The notes beneath the pieces were generated by a model. It saw only the letters and a program-made list of their open reading frames with translations. It ran no database searches and had not been told where the DNA came from. This document shows positions 50,794 to 58,982 of a stretch of 64,000 bases of DNA, one piece after another. The first letter of the stretch is position 1. Every line of letters begins with the position of its first letter. The stretch covers positions 2,480,001-2,544,000 of the forward strand of contig CBDDKB010000002.1 of assembly GCA_965229935.1 (NCBI GenBank), given 5' to 3'. Origin of the DNA: SPJN01 sp965229935 (GTDB taxonomy: Bacteria; Pseudomonadota; Alphaproteobacteria; SPJN01). A program made the translations under genes and the position numbers.

Positions 50794-52959
50794 ATGAACA
50801 AGGTAGATAATGGTGCCGCAGGCGGTTGCCCTGTCATGCATGGCGCAAACACACAGACCAGCACTTCTGTTATGGCATGGTGGCCCAATGCCCTGAACCT
50901 CGACATTCTGCATCAGCACGACACCAAGACCGACCCGATGGGTGCGGACTTTAACTATCGTGAGGAGCTGAAGAAACTTGACGTTGAAGCGTTGAAGGCC
51001 GACCTGACAGCCCTGATGACCGACAGCAAGGATTGGTGGCCTGCTGACTGGGGTCATTATGGCGGGTTGATGATCCGTATGGCGTGGCATGCTGCGGGCA
51101 CATACCGTACCGCTGATGGTCGCGGCGGTGCCAATACGGGCAATCAACGTTTTGCGCCGCTGAATAGCTGGCCGGATAATGGCAATCTTGATAAGGCGCG
51201 CCGTCTGTTGTGGCCGATTAAAAAGAAATATGGCAACAAGGTTTCATGGGCCGACCTGTTTATTTTGGCAGGTAATGTTGCCTATGAAAGCATGGGCTTT
51301 AAAACCTTTGGCTTTTCATTCGGTCGCGAAGACATCTACCACCCTGAACAGGACATCTATTGGGGTGCTGAGAAAGACTGGCTTGGCTCAGACCGTTATG
51401 ACGGCGAAGACCGCGAGACGTTGGAAAACCCGCTCGCTGCTGTGCAGATGGGTCTGATCTATGTGAACCCCGAAGGCGTCAACGGTGTGCTTGATCCGTT
51501 GAAGACGGCACATGATATGCGGGTCACATTCTCTCGCATGGCGATGAATGATGAAGAAACCGTCGCGCTGACCGCTGGTGGTCACACGGTTGGTAAGGCC
51601 CATGGTAATGGTGATGTCACCAATCTGGGTGCAGACCCCGAAGGGGCCGACATCGAAGATCAGGGCTTTGGCTGGGTGAACCACAAGACCCGCGGCATCG
51701 GTCGCGATACGGTCACCAGTGGGGTTGAAGGGGCGTGGACCACGAACCCGACCCAGTGGGACAATGGCTATTTTGAGCTGTTGTTGAACTATGAGTGGGA
51801 GCACACCAAATCACCCGCCGGTGCCGGTCAATGGCAGCCTGTCAACATCAAGGAAGAGGACATGCCCGCCGACGTGGAAGACCCGTCGATCCGCTGCATG
51901 CCCGTCATGACTGACGCTGACATGGCGCTGAAGGTTGACCCGGACTATCGCAAGGTTTCTGAGAAGTTCTATGCCGACCCGGCCTATTTTGACGAGGTGT
52001 TTGCCCGCGCATGGTTCAAGCTGACCCACCGCGACATGGGCCCCAAGGCCCGTTACTTTGGCCCTGAAGTGCCCGCAGAAGACTTGATCTGGCAGGACCC
52101 GGTTGCGCCCGGCAACGCAGATTATGACGTTGCAGCACTTAAGGCGCAGATCGCAGAAAGTGGCCTGACGGTGGCTGAAATGGTTGCCACCGCGTGGGAC
52201 AGTGCCCGGACATTCCGTGGGTCTGACATGCGCGGCGGTGCCAATGGTGCGCGCATCCGGCTGGCCCCCCAGAAAGACTGGGAAGGGAACGAGCCTGAGC
52301 GTCTGGCCAAGGTCCTTGGCGTGTTGACCCCGCTTGCCGAAGCGGCAGGTGCCTCTGTCGCCGATGCGATCGTGCTGGCTGGTGCTGTCGGGGTAGAGCA
52401 GGCCGCAAAGGCTGCCGGTGCTGACGTCACTGTGCCGTTCTCGCCCGGTCGTGGTGATGCCACGGACGAGCAGACCGATGCTGACAGCTTCGATGTGCTT
52501 GAGCCTGTCTCAGACGCGTTCCGTAACTGGCAGAAAAAGGACTATGCCGTCAGCCCAGAAGAAATGATGCTTGATCGTGCACAATTGCTGGGCCTGACCG
52601 CACATGAAATGACTGTGCTGGTTGGCGGTATGCGTGCCATGGGCGCGAATTACGGCGGCTCCACAGCCGGTGTGTTCACCGATCGTGTCGGTGCCTTGAC
52701 CAATGACTTCTTCGTCAATCTGACGGACATGTCATACAAGTGGGTCCCGACAGGCAAGAACAGCTATGACATTGTTGATCGCGCATCAGGCGACACCAAG
52801 TTCACAGCAACCCGTGCCGACCTGGTCTTTGGCTCAAACTCAATCCTGCGCGCCTATGCTGAGGTTTATGCTCAGGACGATAATCAGGCGAAGTTCGTCA
52901 ATGACTTCGTCGCTGCATGGGCCAAGGTAATGGATGCGGATCGTTTCGATCTTGCCTGA
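50794..52959 (+). CDS. katG: Catalase-peroxidase
   Basis: A 721-residue bifunctional haem enzyme that destroys H2O2. Duplicated peroxidase domains; the active N-terminal one has the distal triad RMAWHAAG (about 93-100), the Tyr of the Met-Tyr-Trp adduct in LIYVNPEG (about 222), its Met in RMAMNDEE (about 248) and the proximal His in GGHTVGKAHG (about 262). The C-terminal domain (RTFRGSDMRGGANGARIRL) is haem-free as usual. Start ATG 50794 behind GGGAGAG. A small hairpin (TGGCGC/GCGCCA, 50760-50776) sits right before the ribosome binding site. A terminator follows. Confidence 0.97.
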   Translation: MNKVDNGAAGGCPVMHGANTQTSTSVMAWWPNALNLDILHQHDTKTDPMGADFNYREELKKLDVEALKADLTALMTDSKDWWPADWGHYGGLMIRMAWHAAGTYRTADGRGGANTGNQRFAPLNSWPDNGNLDKARRLLWPIKKKYGNKVSWADLFILAGNVAYESMGFKTFGFSFGREDIYHPEQDIYWGAEKDWLGSDRYDGEDRETLENPLAAVQMGLIYVNPEGVNGVLDPLKTAHDMRVTFSRMAMNDEETVALTAGGHTVGKAHGNGDVTNLGADPEGADIEDQGFGWVNHKTRGIGRDTVTSGVEGAWTTNPTQWDNGYFELLLNYEWEHTKSPAGAGQWQPVNIKEEDMPADVEDPSIRCMPVMTDADMALKVDPDYRKVSEKFYADPAYFDEVFARAWFKLTHRDMGPKARYFGPEVPAEDLIWQDPVAPGNADYDVAALKAQIAESGLTVAEMVATAWDSARTFRGSDMRGGANGARIRLAPQKDWEGNEPERLAKVLGVLTPLAEAAGASVADAIVLAGAVGVEQAAKAAGADVTVPFSPGRGDATDEQTDADSFDVLEPVSDAFRNWQKKDYAVSPEEMMLDRAQLLGLTAHEMTVLVGGMRAMGANYGGSTAGVFTDRVGALTNDFFVNLTDMSYKWVPTGKNSYDIVDRASGDTKFTATRADLVFGSNSILRAYAEVYAQDDNQAKFVNDFVAAWAKVMDADRFDLA

Positions 52960-52991
52960 TTGATCCGTCACACGACTAAGATGACAAAGAA

Positions 52992-53019
52992 GGGCGTGGC
53001 CGTTGGCTGCGCCCTTTTT
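52992..53019 (+). terminator. Rho-independent terminator of katG
   Basis: GGGCGTGGCC (52992-53001) pairs with GGCTGCGCCC (53005-53014), two G-U pairs, loop GTT, followed by TTTTT. Confidence 0.88.
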
Positions 53020-53071
53020 GCCATTGTGCGCCGCTTGCTTGTTTGGAACGCCCGATCTATTGTGCGCCACT

Positions 53072-53473
53072 ATGTTTCGATTCCGTGCCAAAAATACAGT
53101 GCGCCAGCGCAGGCTGACCGCCCAGATTGCATTGATGCTGACAGTGGCTGCGCTGCTGTTGGGGCAGGGTCTGTCTGTGCAGCATATGGCAGCCCACAGC
53201 GATCATCTGCATACTTATGCGGATCATCTGGTGGTGGCTCATGAAGCGCATAAAGCGCCCGCATCACCGACGGATGACCATGATCAAAGTCGGTTTTGCG
53301 ATCTGGCACTTTACGGATTAGGTGCCCTTGCACTGGGTGAGGAGGTGCCTGCGCCGCAACCGATGGCAATCGCCATCATTGCTGACGCGGTGCAGTATCA
53401 GTCCCATTTCGTCAGCACCTATCATCATTTAAGGCCGCCAAGCCGCGGGCCGCCCCACCGTTCCAAAGCTTGA
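53072..53473 (+). CDS. Secreted or membrane-anchored histidine-rich protein
   Basis: A 133-residue protein with one N-terminal hydrophobic segment (AQIALMLTVAALLLGQGLS) and then a His-rich stretch (HMAAHSDHLHTYADHLVVAH) that looks metal-binding; resembles small DUF2946-type proteins found beside metal-uptake receptors. ATG 53072 is preferred because it places the hydrophobic segment as a signal or anchor; the frame is open upstream to 53003. It lies just before a ZnuD-like TonB receptor on the same strand, so periplasmic metal (Zn or Ni/Co) capture is inferred. Confidence 0.7.
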   Translation: MFRFRAKNTVRQRRLTAQIALMLTVAALLLGQGLSVQHMAAHSDHLHTYADHLVVAHEAHKAPASPTDDHDQSRFCDLALYGLGALALGEEVPAPQPMAIAIIADAVQYQSHFVSTYHHLRPPSRGPPHRSKA

Positions 53474-53477
53474 CCCC

Positions 53478-53491
53478 TCACTGCGCGCAGT
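53478..53491. promoter_or_regulatory. 14-bp perfect palindrome before the TonB receptor
   Basis: CACTGCGCGCAGTG, self-complementary throughout, 41 bases before the receptor start. No T-run follows, so it is not a terminator; it could be an operator. Not an obvious Zur box. Confidence 0.35.
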
Positions 53492-53531
53492 GCGTCGCGC
53501 GGAACATTTTATTACAGTTTTGGAATTTTAC

Positions 53532-55529
53532 ATGTTGAAGAAGAATTATGGTGCTGCCCTTGCGGTGGCCATGTGCTGCGTGGCAGGTGCCGTGCAGGCA
53601 GAAACAGACGAGATTATTATCACCGCAAGCCCCATCAGTGGCGATAAGGTTGCAATTCCTGTCACGTCTCTAACCAAAGACCAGTTGGACGCCAAGGGTG
53701 GCGATTCACTCGGTGAAATGCTTGAAGGCGAATTGGGCCTGACACAATCAAGCTTTGCCACCGGTGCCTCACGCCCGATCATTCGCGGCCTTGACAATTT
53801 CCGCGTCCGTATCCAGGAAAATGGTGTGTCTGATCAGGGCGTTTCAGCGCTGAGTGAAGATCATGGTGCGCCCATTGATCCATTGTCCGCTGACAAGATC
53901 GAAGTGCTGCGCGGCCCTGCCGTGTTGCGCTATGGCTCCCAAGCGATTGGGGGTGTTGTCACCGTCCTGAACGAACATATCCCCACCCGCCTGCAAGAAG
54001 AAACGCTGTCGGCAGAGGCCTATGGCAGCCTGTCATCGGTTGATAATGGCCGTTCAGCCGCGTTGGCGCTTAAAGGAAATGTTGAGGGGATTGCCATTAA
54101 TGCACATGGGTTTGTGCGCCGGACAGATGATTATGAACTGCCCGATTCAAGTGGCGACCAGCAAGACACATTCCTGCGCAGCGATGGTTTCACAATCGGC
54201 GCATCTCATATTACTGAACATGGTTATATCGGCGTCAGCGGCGGCCGCTTTAACAGCGAATATGGCATTCCCGCTTCCGGCGGTATCTTTATTGATATGG
54301 AACAGGACCGCGTTCGCCTGTCAGGCAGCCACAACAATCTGTCATTTGAAGCCGGCTGGTCCGACTACAAACATGACGAGGTTGACAGCGCTACCGGGAC
54401 CATCGGGTCCACCTTCGAAAACGAAGAATGGGAAAGTCGCGCAGAATATCTGTTCACGTGGCGCGATAACTCAAATGCTGCCATCGGCATTCAGGGCGGT
54501 GGCCGTGATATAAGCGCAAGCGGCGAGGGCGGCGAGCTTTTGGCCCCTGTTGACAGTGACAATGTTGCCTTGTTCGGGTTTGATGAAACCCCGATCAATG
54601 ACCGCGTTGCCTTGCAGACCGGCCTGCGGGTTGAGCATGTCAGCCATGAAGGCACGGGTGCCATTCCTGATCAGCTTGATCAGGCCAATGCCGCCGTGCC
54701 GGAAAACATCGACGCGTTCGAGGTTGAGCGGGACCGCAGCTTCACATTGGTCAGCGGTAGTGCTGCCCTTGTCTACACACCCGATGCGGAGCGTTTGTTC
54801 AGCCTGAACTTGAGCTATGCAGAACGGGCACCGGCCCCGTCTGAACTGTTCTCAAAAGGCCCGCATGAAGCGACGGAAACCTTTGAAATCGGTGATCCGA
54901 ATATGGGCAAGGAAAAGGCCCTGTCGGCTGAGGCGCATTTTGAGCTGAATCAGACTGACCGTCAGGTCGCCATCAACCTGTTCTATACGGCGTTTGATGA
55001 CTTCATCAACAAATCCGCCACCGGGTTTACCTGTGATGATGACTTCGATAGCTGCGGTGCCGGGACTGAGCTGGAGCAAGTTGTGTTTGCGCAGGAAGAT
55101 GCCCGTTTCTATGGGGTTGAAGCTGCGGTGACACAATGGCTTGGCGAGATGCATGGGTTGCAGATCGGCGGGCAGGCAAGTTTTGACCTTGTGCGCGGCA
55201 AGCTTGATCAGGGCGGTAATGTTCCGCGCGTTACCCCCATCCGTTTGGGTGGCGGTCTGATTGCAGAGGGGGATACTATTTCCGCCAAGCTCAATCTAAC
55301 GCACACCTTTACGCAAAATCGTGTGGCGGTGAACGAAACACGGACCAAGGGTTACAATAATCTGTCAGCGCAGATTGCCTATCGTCCGCGTTCACACGAC
55401 AATCTGACCATTGGTCTGTCAGGTGAGAACTTGACCGATGATGAAGGGCGCAATCATGTGTCGTTCAAGAAAGCCAATGTCGTATTGCCGGGCCGTAACT
55501 TCCGGCTTTATGTGCGCGCTGCGATCTAA
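53532..55529 (+). CDS. TonB-dependent outer-membrane receptor, ZnuD-like
   Basis: A 665-residue TonB-dependent receptor with signal peptide (AALAVAMCCVAGAVQA). A TonB box-like ETDEIIITASP leads into the plug (SLGEMLEGELGLTQSSF, RPIIRGLDNFRVRIQENG, KIEVLRGPAVLRYGSQAIGG), then a 22-strand barrel that ends in FRLYVRAAI. Plug signatures match the ZnuD/metal-receptor group rather than siderophore receptors. Start ATG 53532. Encoded between a His-rich protein and two HupE/UreJ proteins, so it should import a divalent metal (Zn, Ni or Co). Metal not decided by the sequence. Confidence 0.88.
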   Translation: MLKKNYGAALAVAMCCVAGAVQAETDEIIITASPISGDKVAIPVTSLTKDQLDAKGGDSLGEMLEGELGLTQSSFATGASRPIIRGLDNFRVRIQENGVSDQGVSALSEDHGAPIDPLSADKIEVLRGPAVLRYGSQAIGGVVTVLNEHIPTRLQEETLSAEAYGSLSSVDNGRSAALALKGNVEGIAINAHGFVRRTDDYELPDSSGDQQDTFLRSDGFTIGASHITEHGYIGVSGGRFNSEYGIPASGGIFIDMEQDRVRLSGSHNNLSFEAGWSDYKHDEVDSATGTIGSTFENEEWESRAEYLFTWRDNSNAAIGIQGGGRDISASGEGGELLAPVDSDNVALFGFDETPINDRVALQTGLRVEHVSHEGTGAIPDQLDQANAAVPENIDAFEVERDRSFTLVSGSAALVYTPDAERLFSLNLSYAERAPAPSELFSKGPHEATETFEIGDPNMGKEKALSAEAHFELNQTDRQVAINLFYTAFDDFINKSATGFTCDDDFDSCGAGTELEQVVFAQEDARFYGVEAAVTQWLGEMHGLQIGGQASFDLVRGKLDQGGNVPRVTPIRLGGGLIAEGDTISAKLNLTHTFTQNRVAVNETRTKGYNNLSAQIAYRPRSHDNLTIGLSGENLTDDEGRNHVSFKKANVVLPGRNFRLYVRAAI

Positions 55530-55553
55530 CTCGTAGACAGAGTGAAGTTTAAA

Positions 55554-55588
55554 GGGCGTAGCCTTATGCGGGCTGCGCCCTTTTTTTT
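55554..55588 (+). terminator. Rho-independent terminator after the TonB receptor
   Basis: GGGCGTAGCC (55554-55563) pairs with GGCTGCGCCC (55571-55580), loop TTATGCG, followed by eight Ts. Nearly the same stem as the katG terminator. Confidence 0.92.
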
Positions 55589-55665
55589 GTTTGTCGGCTT
55601 TCCTAGTGCGGTTATCTGCGCTAAAAACAATGCAATAGGAAAGTCGATAAAAGGGTGGCTTCGTC

Positions 55666-56265
55666 ATGGCAAATAGGCAGTTTCATTGGGGCATGGTCCT
55701 CGCATTTATGGCGTTGATGGTGATGCCTGAATTGGCGCATGCGCATGCGGGTGCGGGACATGGCGGCGGCTTTTGGGCCGGGCTGACCCATCCTGTTTTG
55801 GGCCTTGACCACATGGCGGCAATGGTTGCCGTTGGGTTGTGGGGCGCGTTTTTGGGCGCGCCAGCGATTTGGTTGCTGCCTATTTTGTTTCCGTTGGTGA
55901 TGGCGGTGGGCGCAATGGTGGGGATCAGCGGTGCCTCGCTGCCCTTGACTGAGTTGATTATCGCCCTGTCCGGTTTGGTGTTGGGGTTGATGATCCTGTT
56001 CAAGGTAAGGCTGCCGATAGTGATCGTCGCCTTGTTGGTCGGGCTGTTTGCCGTATTCCATGGCTATGCTCATGGCGCTGAATTGCCGGATACCGCCAAC
56101 CCCTATGCCTTTATCATCGGCTTCGTATTGGCGACTGGGTTGTTACACGTTGCCGGGATTTTGCTTGGCACGCTGACGCGCTGGCCTGCCGGTATTGTGG
56201 CGGTACGGTCCGTTGGTGGATTGATCGCCGCCATGGGGGCATTGTTCCTTTACCAATTGGCATGA
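55666..56265 (+). CDS. HupE/UreJ-family metal permease or accessory protein, canonical motif
   Basis: A 199-residue inner-membrane protein with a signal-like first segment, a short His-rich periplasmic patch (AHAHAGAGHGGG), and six hydrophobic segments. The HupE/UreJ motif HPVLGLDH (His42, Asp48, His49) is intact. HupE members import nickel; relatives carry cobalt. It follows the TonB receptor (after a terminator) and its stop overlaps the start of a second HupE-type gene by four bases. Confidence 0.86.
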   Translation: MANRQFHWGMVLAFMALMVMPELAHAHAGAGHGGGFWAGLTHPVLGLDHMAAMVAVGLWGAFLGAPAIWLLPILFPLVMAVGAMVGISGASLPLTELIIALSGLVLGLMILFKVRLPIVIVALLVGLFAVFHGYAHGAELPDTANPYAFIIGFVLATGLLHVAGILLGTLTRWPAGIVAVRSVGGLIAAMGALFLYQLA

Positions 56266-56942
56266 TGCGTCTGCCTGTTTTGACGAAGCAAACCCTCTCC
56301 ACCCTATTGGCGACTGTTCTGGTCCTGTCAGTAAGTGCAGGCCCGGCCTTTGCGCATACGCCCTCACCAGGGTTGAAGGGGTTTTGGGCGGGTGTGTTAC
56401 ATCCGCTGACCAGCCCGGCGCAGATCATGCTGTTGCTTGGTGTCTCCCTCTGGGCGGGGCAACAATCGCTTGATCAGATCAGACGACAATTATTGATCGC
56501 AGCCATTGCCTGCATTGTCGGGTTCGCGGTCGGTCTAACGAAACTTGCCGGAACGGGGGAGGAGATCCTGTTCGGCCTTAACCCCTCGCCATCACCTTTG
56601 ATGGTTGAAGGTGCAGCGCTGTCGGTAGCGATCATCGGTGCCTTGTTCGCAGCGCTTCTGCCCAAGGTGGCAGGGGCTGTATTGGCCCTGGCGGCTATGT
56701 TGATGGGCGTCGTCACCGGCCTGTTGAATGTGCCCGACCCCGGCAGCGCAGCGGCGCTGGGGGTGACGATCTTTGGCTCCTTCACCTGTGTGCTTTATAT
56801 CGGCTTTGTTGTTGCAGGCGGCATAGATTATCTGCGCAACAAATATGGCTGGCCGTGGCTAGGGATCGCGGTCAGGACGGTCAGCGCCTGGGTTGCCGCG
56901 ATCAGCCTGTTATTGGGCGCCCAACTGATGCAACTGTCCTAA
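56262..56942 (+). CDS. HupE/UreJ-family paralogue with degenerate metal motif
   Basis: A 226-residue paralogue with signal segment (LATVLVLSVSAGPAFAH) and six hydrophobic segments. Where the partner has HPVLGLDH it has HPLTSPAQ (from His47): the Asp and second His are replaced by Ala and Gln. The rest, including GVSLWAG, keeps the family pattern. It may have lost transport activity and act as a partner subunit, or use other ligands. ATGA overlap with the upstream gene shows coupled translation. Confidence 0.83.
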   Translation: MMRLPVLTKQTLSTLLATVLVLSVSAGPAFAHTPSPGLKGFWAGVLHPLTSPAQIMLLLGVSLWAGQQSLDQIRRQLLIAAIACIVGFAVGLTKLAGTGEEILFGLNPSPSPLMVEGAALSVAIIGALFAALLPKVAGAVLALAAMLMGVVTGLLNVPDPGSAAALGVTIFGSFTCVLYIGFVVAGGIDYLRNKYGWPWLGIAVRTVSAWVAAISLLLGAQLMQLS

Positions 56943-56953
56943 GCCAAACAGGC

Positions 56954-57790
56954 CTACGCCGCGCCATCCTTGATCTGATGAACATGCACATCCGTTTGCG
57001 GGAACGGGATAGAAAAGCCTGCGCCTTCCAGCGTTGATTTGGCAAACCGGTTCAGATCAAAACTGACGCCCCAGAAATCGGGCGTATTTACCCAACAGCG
57101 CAGTTTGATATTCACGGAACTATCGGCCAATGCCTCTACCATTGTTTGGGGGGCGGGGTCCTTCAGAATACGGTCATCCCTGTTCAGCAGATCAAGCAAT
57201 AGGGGCAGGGCCTTTTCCACATCATCGCCATAGGCAATTCCCACCGTAAGGTCGATGCGGCGCACCGGGTTGCGATTGAAATTGATGATCGGCTTGTTCC
57301 AGATTTGCGAGTTGGGCACGGCAAGGTAAACACCGTCCCCCCGTTTCATACGGGTCATAAACAGGCCAATATCTTCGATCGTGCCTGCAACGCCGCCTGC
57401 ATCAATAAACTCACCCACCTTTAGGGGGCGCAACCATAACAGCATCACGCCCGCTGCGATGTTGGACAAGGTACCCTGAAGCGCAAGGCCGATGGCAAGC
57501 CCGGCAGCGCCAAGTACGGCGATGATGCTGGCGGTTTCAATGCCCGCCTGTGTCAGCACCGCAGCGATCACCAGTACCAGCACAGCATTATAGACGATGC
57601 TTGCCAAAATCGGTTCAAGCGTCGGGTCGATAGAGTCCATGCGACTTAGACCGCGCGCCACCAATCCCTTAATCCATTTCGCGGCGATAAAGCCGATGAT
57701 CAGGATCAGGATCGCCGTGCCGAAATTAATCGCATAGGGCAGGCCGTAATCCTGCCACAGCGTATCAATGGTTGCGCTCATATCTTCCAT
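56954..57790 (-). CDS. Small-conductance mechanosensitive channel, MscS family
   Basis: A 278-residue MscS-type channel that opens on membrane tension during hypo-osmotic shock. Three TM segments; the pore-lining TM3 is VLGAAGLAIGLALQGTLSNIAAG, split as VLGAAGLAIGLALQ and GTLSNIAAGVML, then the beta domain (VGEFIDAGGVAGTIEDIGLF, VPNSQIWNKPIINF) and the C-terminal cage. Start ATG 57790 behind GAGGA. Makes sense with ectoine synthesis: solute accumulation and emergency release. Convergent with the HupE gene. Confidence 0.94.
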   Translation of the reverse strand: MEDMSATIDTLWQDYGLPYAINFGTAILILIIGFIAAKWIKGLVARGLSRMDSIDPTLEPILASIVYNAVLVLVIAAVLTQAGIETASIIAVLGAAGLAIGLALQGTLSNIAAGVMLLWLRPLKVGEFIDAGGVAGTIEDIGLFMTRMKRGDGVYLAVPNSQIWNKPIINFNRNPVRRIDLTVGIAYGDDVEKALPLLLDLLNRDDRILKDPAPQTMVEALADSSVNIKLRCWVNTPDFWGVSFDLNRFAKSTLEGAGFSIPFPQTDVHVHQIKDGAA

Positions 57791-57864
57791 GGGGGTCCTC
57801 ATAAACTGTCTTCAGTACCACGCTAGCCAAGCGGGCGTAGGCTGGCAAGCGATGGTGCCACCGA

Positions 57865-58491
57865 TCAGGGGGTAATCGCGTCGGCCTGATCTTGCAAATC
57901 TGCGATATCATCCCTTAGCCGGGCCAGATAATCCTGCTGTTCAGCAAACAGGGTTTCAAGCGATTTGCGCTGGCGGATCAACTCATCCCTTGTTTTGGCA
58001 GGCTCGTTTCCACTGTCGATGCGGGTCGTCAGCTCGGCGATTTGTTGCGCCAAGTCTGATGCGATTTGTTCACGCTCATTCAAGTCTTCATTTAACCGAT
58101 CAATATCGCGGGTGATGCGATAGCGGTCCTGCCCGTTGGTGAAGCCATAGTGAAACTCACGAAACTCTGCCCTGTCGCATTGGCTGGGGCGGCCTGCGCC
58201 TGATGCAGCAAGGTCAAAGCCGCGCTGGCGCGTGCAGTAAAGCGGCAGGCCCTGTTCAAATCCCGCAAGATAGGCGTCAAGATCGGGGGTAACGCCCGCC
58301 TCCGCACAGGCGCTGCGATGGTCTTGTAGGCGATCGGGGGTAAAGCCGCGTGCGGCATCGGTGTGACCAACCTCGCGCCAATCAGCGACGACGCATTCTT
58401 CTGCGGTCATAGACGTGCAAGCACCAAGCCCTGACAGGCCAAGCAGACAAGTACCGATCAGCAGGAATTTGTTTAGCGGAAGTTTGGTCAT
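57865..58491 (-). CDS. DUF2799 lipoprotein
   Basis: A 208-residue protein with a lipoprotein signal (LLGLSGLGAC, lipobox LGAC, lipidated Cys25). DUF2799 core: ECVVADWREVGHTDAARG, GFEQGLPLYCTRQRGFDLA and GRPSQCDRAEFREFHYGF. After it comes a long coiled coil (about 130-205). Anchored in the envelope; role unknown. Confidence 0.87.
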   Translation of the reverse strand: MTKLPLNKFLLIGTCLLGLSGLGACTSMTAEECVVADWREVGHTDAARGFTPDRLQDHRSACAEAGVTPDLDAYLAGFEQGLPLYCTRQRGFDLAASGAGRPSQCDRAEFREFHYGFTNGQDRYRITRDIDRLNEDLNEREQIASDLAQQIAELTTRIDSGNEPAKTRDELIRQRKSLETLFAEQQDYLARLRDDIADLQDQADAITP

Positions 58492-58535
58492 AATGATCCC
58501 AAGTCTATCAAGTCTATTGCGAGCTATACCAACGC

Positions 58536-58967
58536 TTAGGCTGATACAGGTCTGCGCGCAAGATAGACCAGATAAGTGGCGACACTAAGGTCAACCGCAG
58601 CGCAAAAGGCGGGGTATATTTCCCACACACCGGGATTGATAAACAAATGATCATGCCAAAAATCATAGGCGGCATGGACAAACCAAAACCCCGCCAACAG
58701 ATAAAGCGCGCCTGCGCTGCGTGCGCGGGTCAGCAGCAGAATGGCACCTGTGATGATGTAGGGTGCGCCCCACATAAGCTCGAGCCTGATTGCCTGCCAG
58801 TCATTTGCCAACAATCCAAACCCGACATAAAAGAAGGGCAGGCTGATCGCTGCTGCGGCCCAAACCCACCCGTCTGTGCCCCATTTGCGGGATAGATAGA
58901 AACTGGGCAGGATGAATAAAAGCCCCAGAACAAAGCCCAGCAACTCTATACCCAGCATATCAACCAT
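58536..58967 (-). CDS. Membrane protein of unknown function
   Basis: A 143-residue protein with about four to five hydrophobic segments (5-25, 35-55, 65-80, 85-102, 115-137) and a short loop HAAYDFWHDHLFINPG with His and Asp residues. I recognise no family. Followed by the DUF2799 gene after 44 bases. Confidence 0.65.
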   Translation of the reverse strand: MVDMLGIELLGFVLGLLFILPSFYLSRKWGTDGWVWAAAAISLPFFYVGFGLLANDWQAIRLELMWGAPYIITGAILLLTRARSAGALYLLAGFWFVHAAYDFWHDHLFINPGVWEIYPAFCAAVDLSVATYLVYLARRPVSA

Positions 58968-58982
58968 GTGCGCGCCTTATCT

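Noticed and set aside
53478..53491. Palindrome as terminator of the His-rich gene
   Set aside because: No T-run on either strand; kept only as a possible operator.
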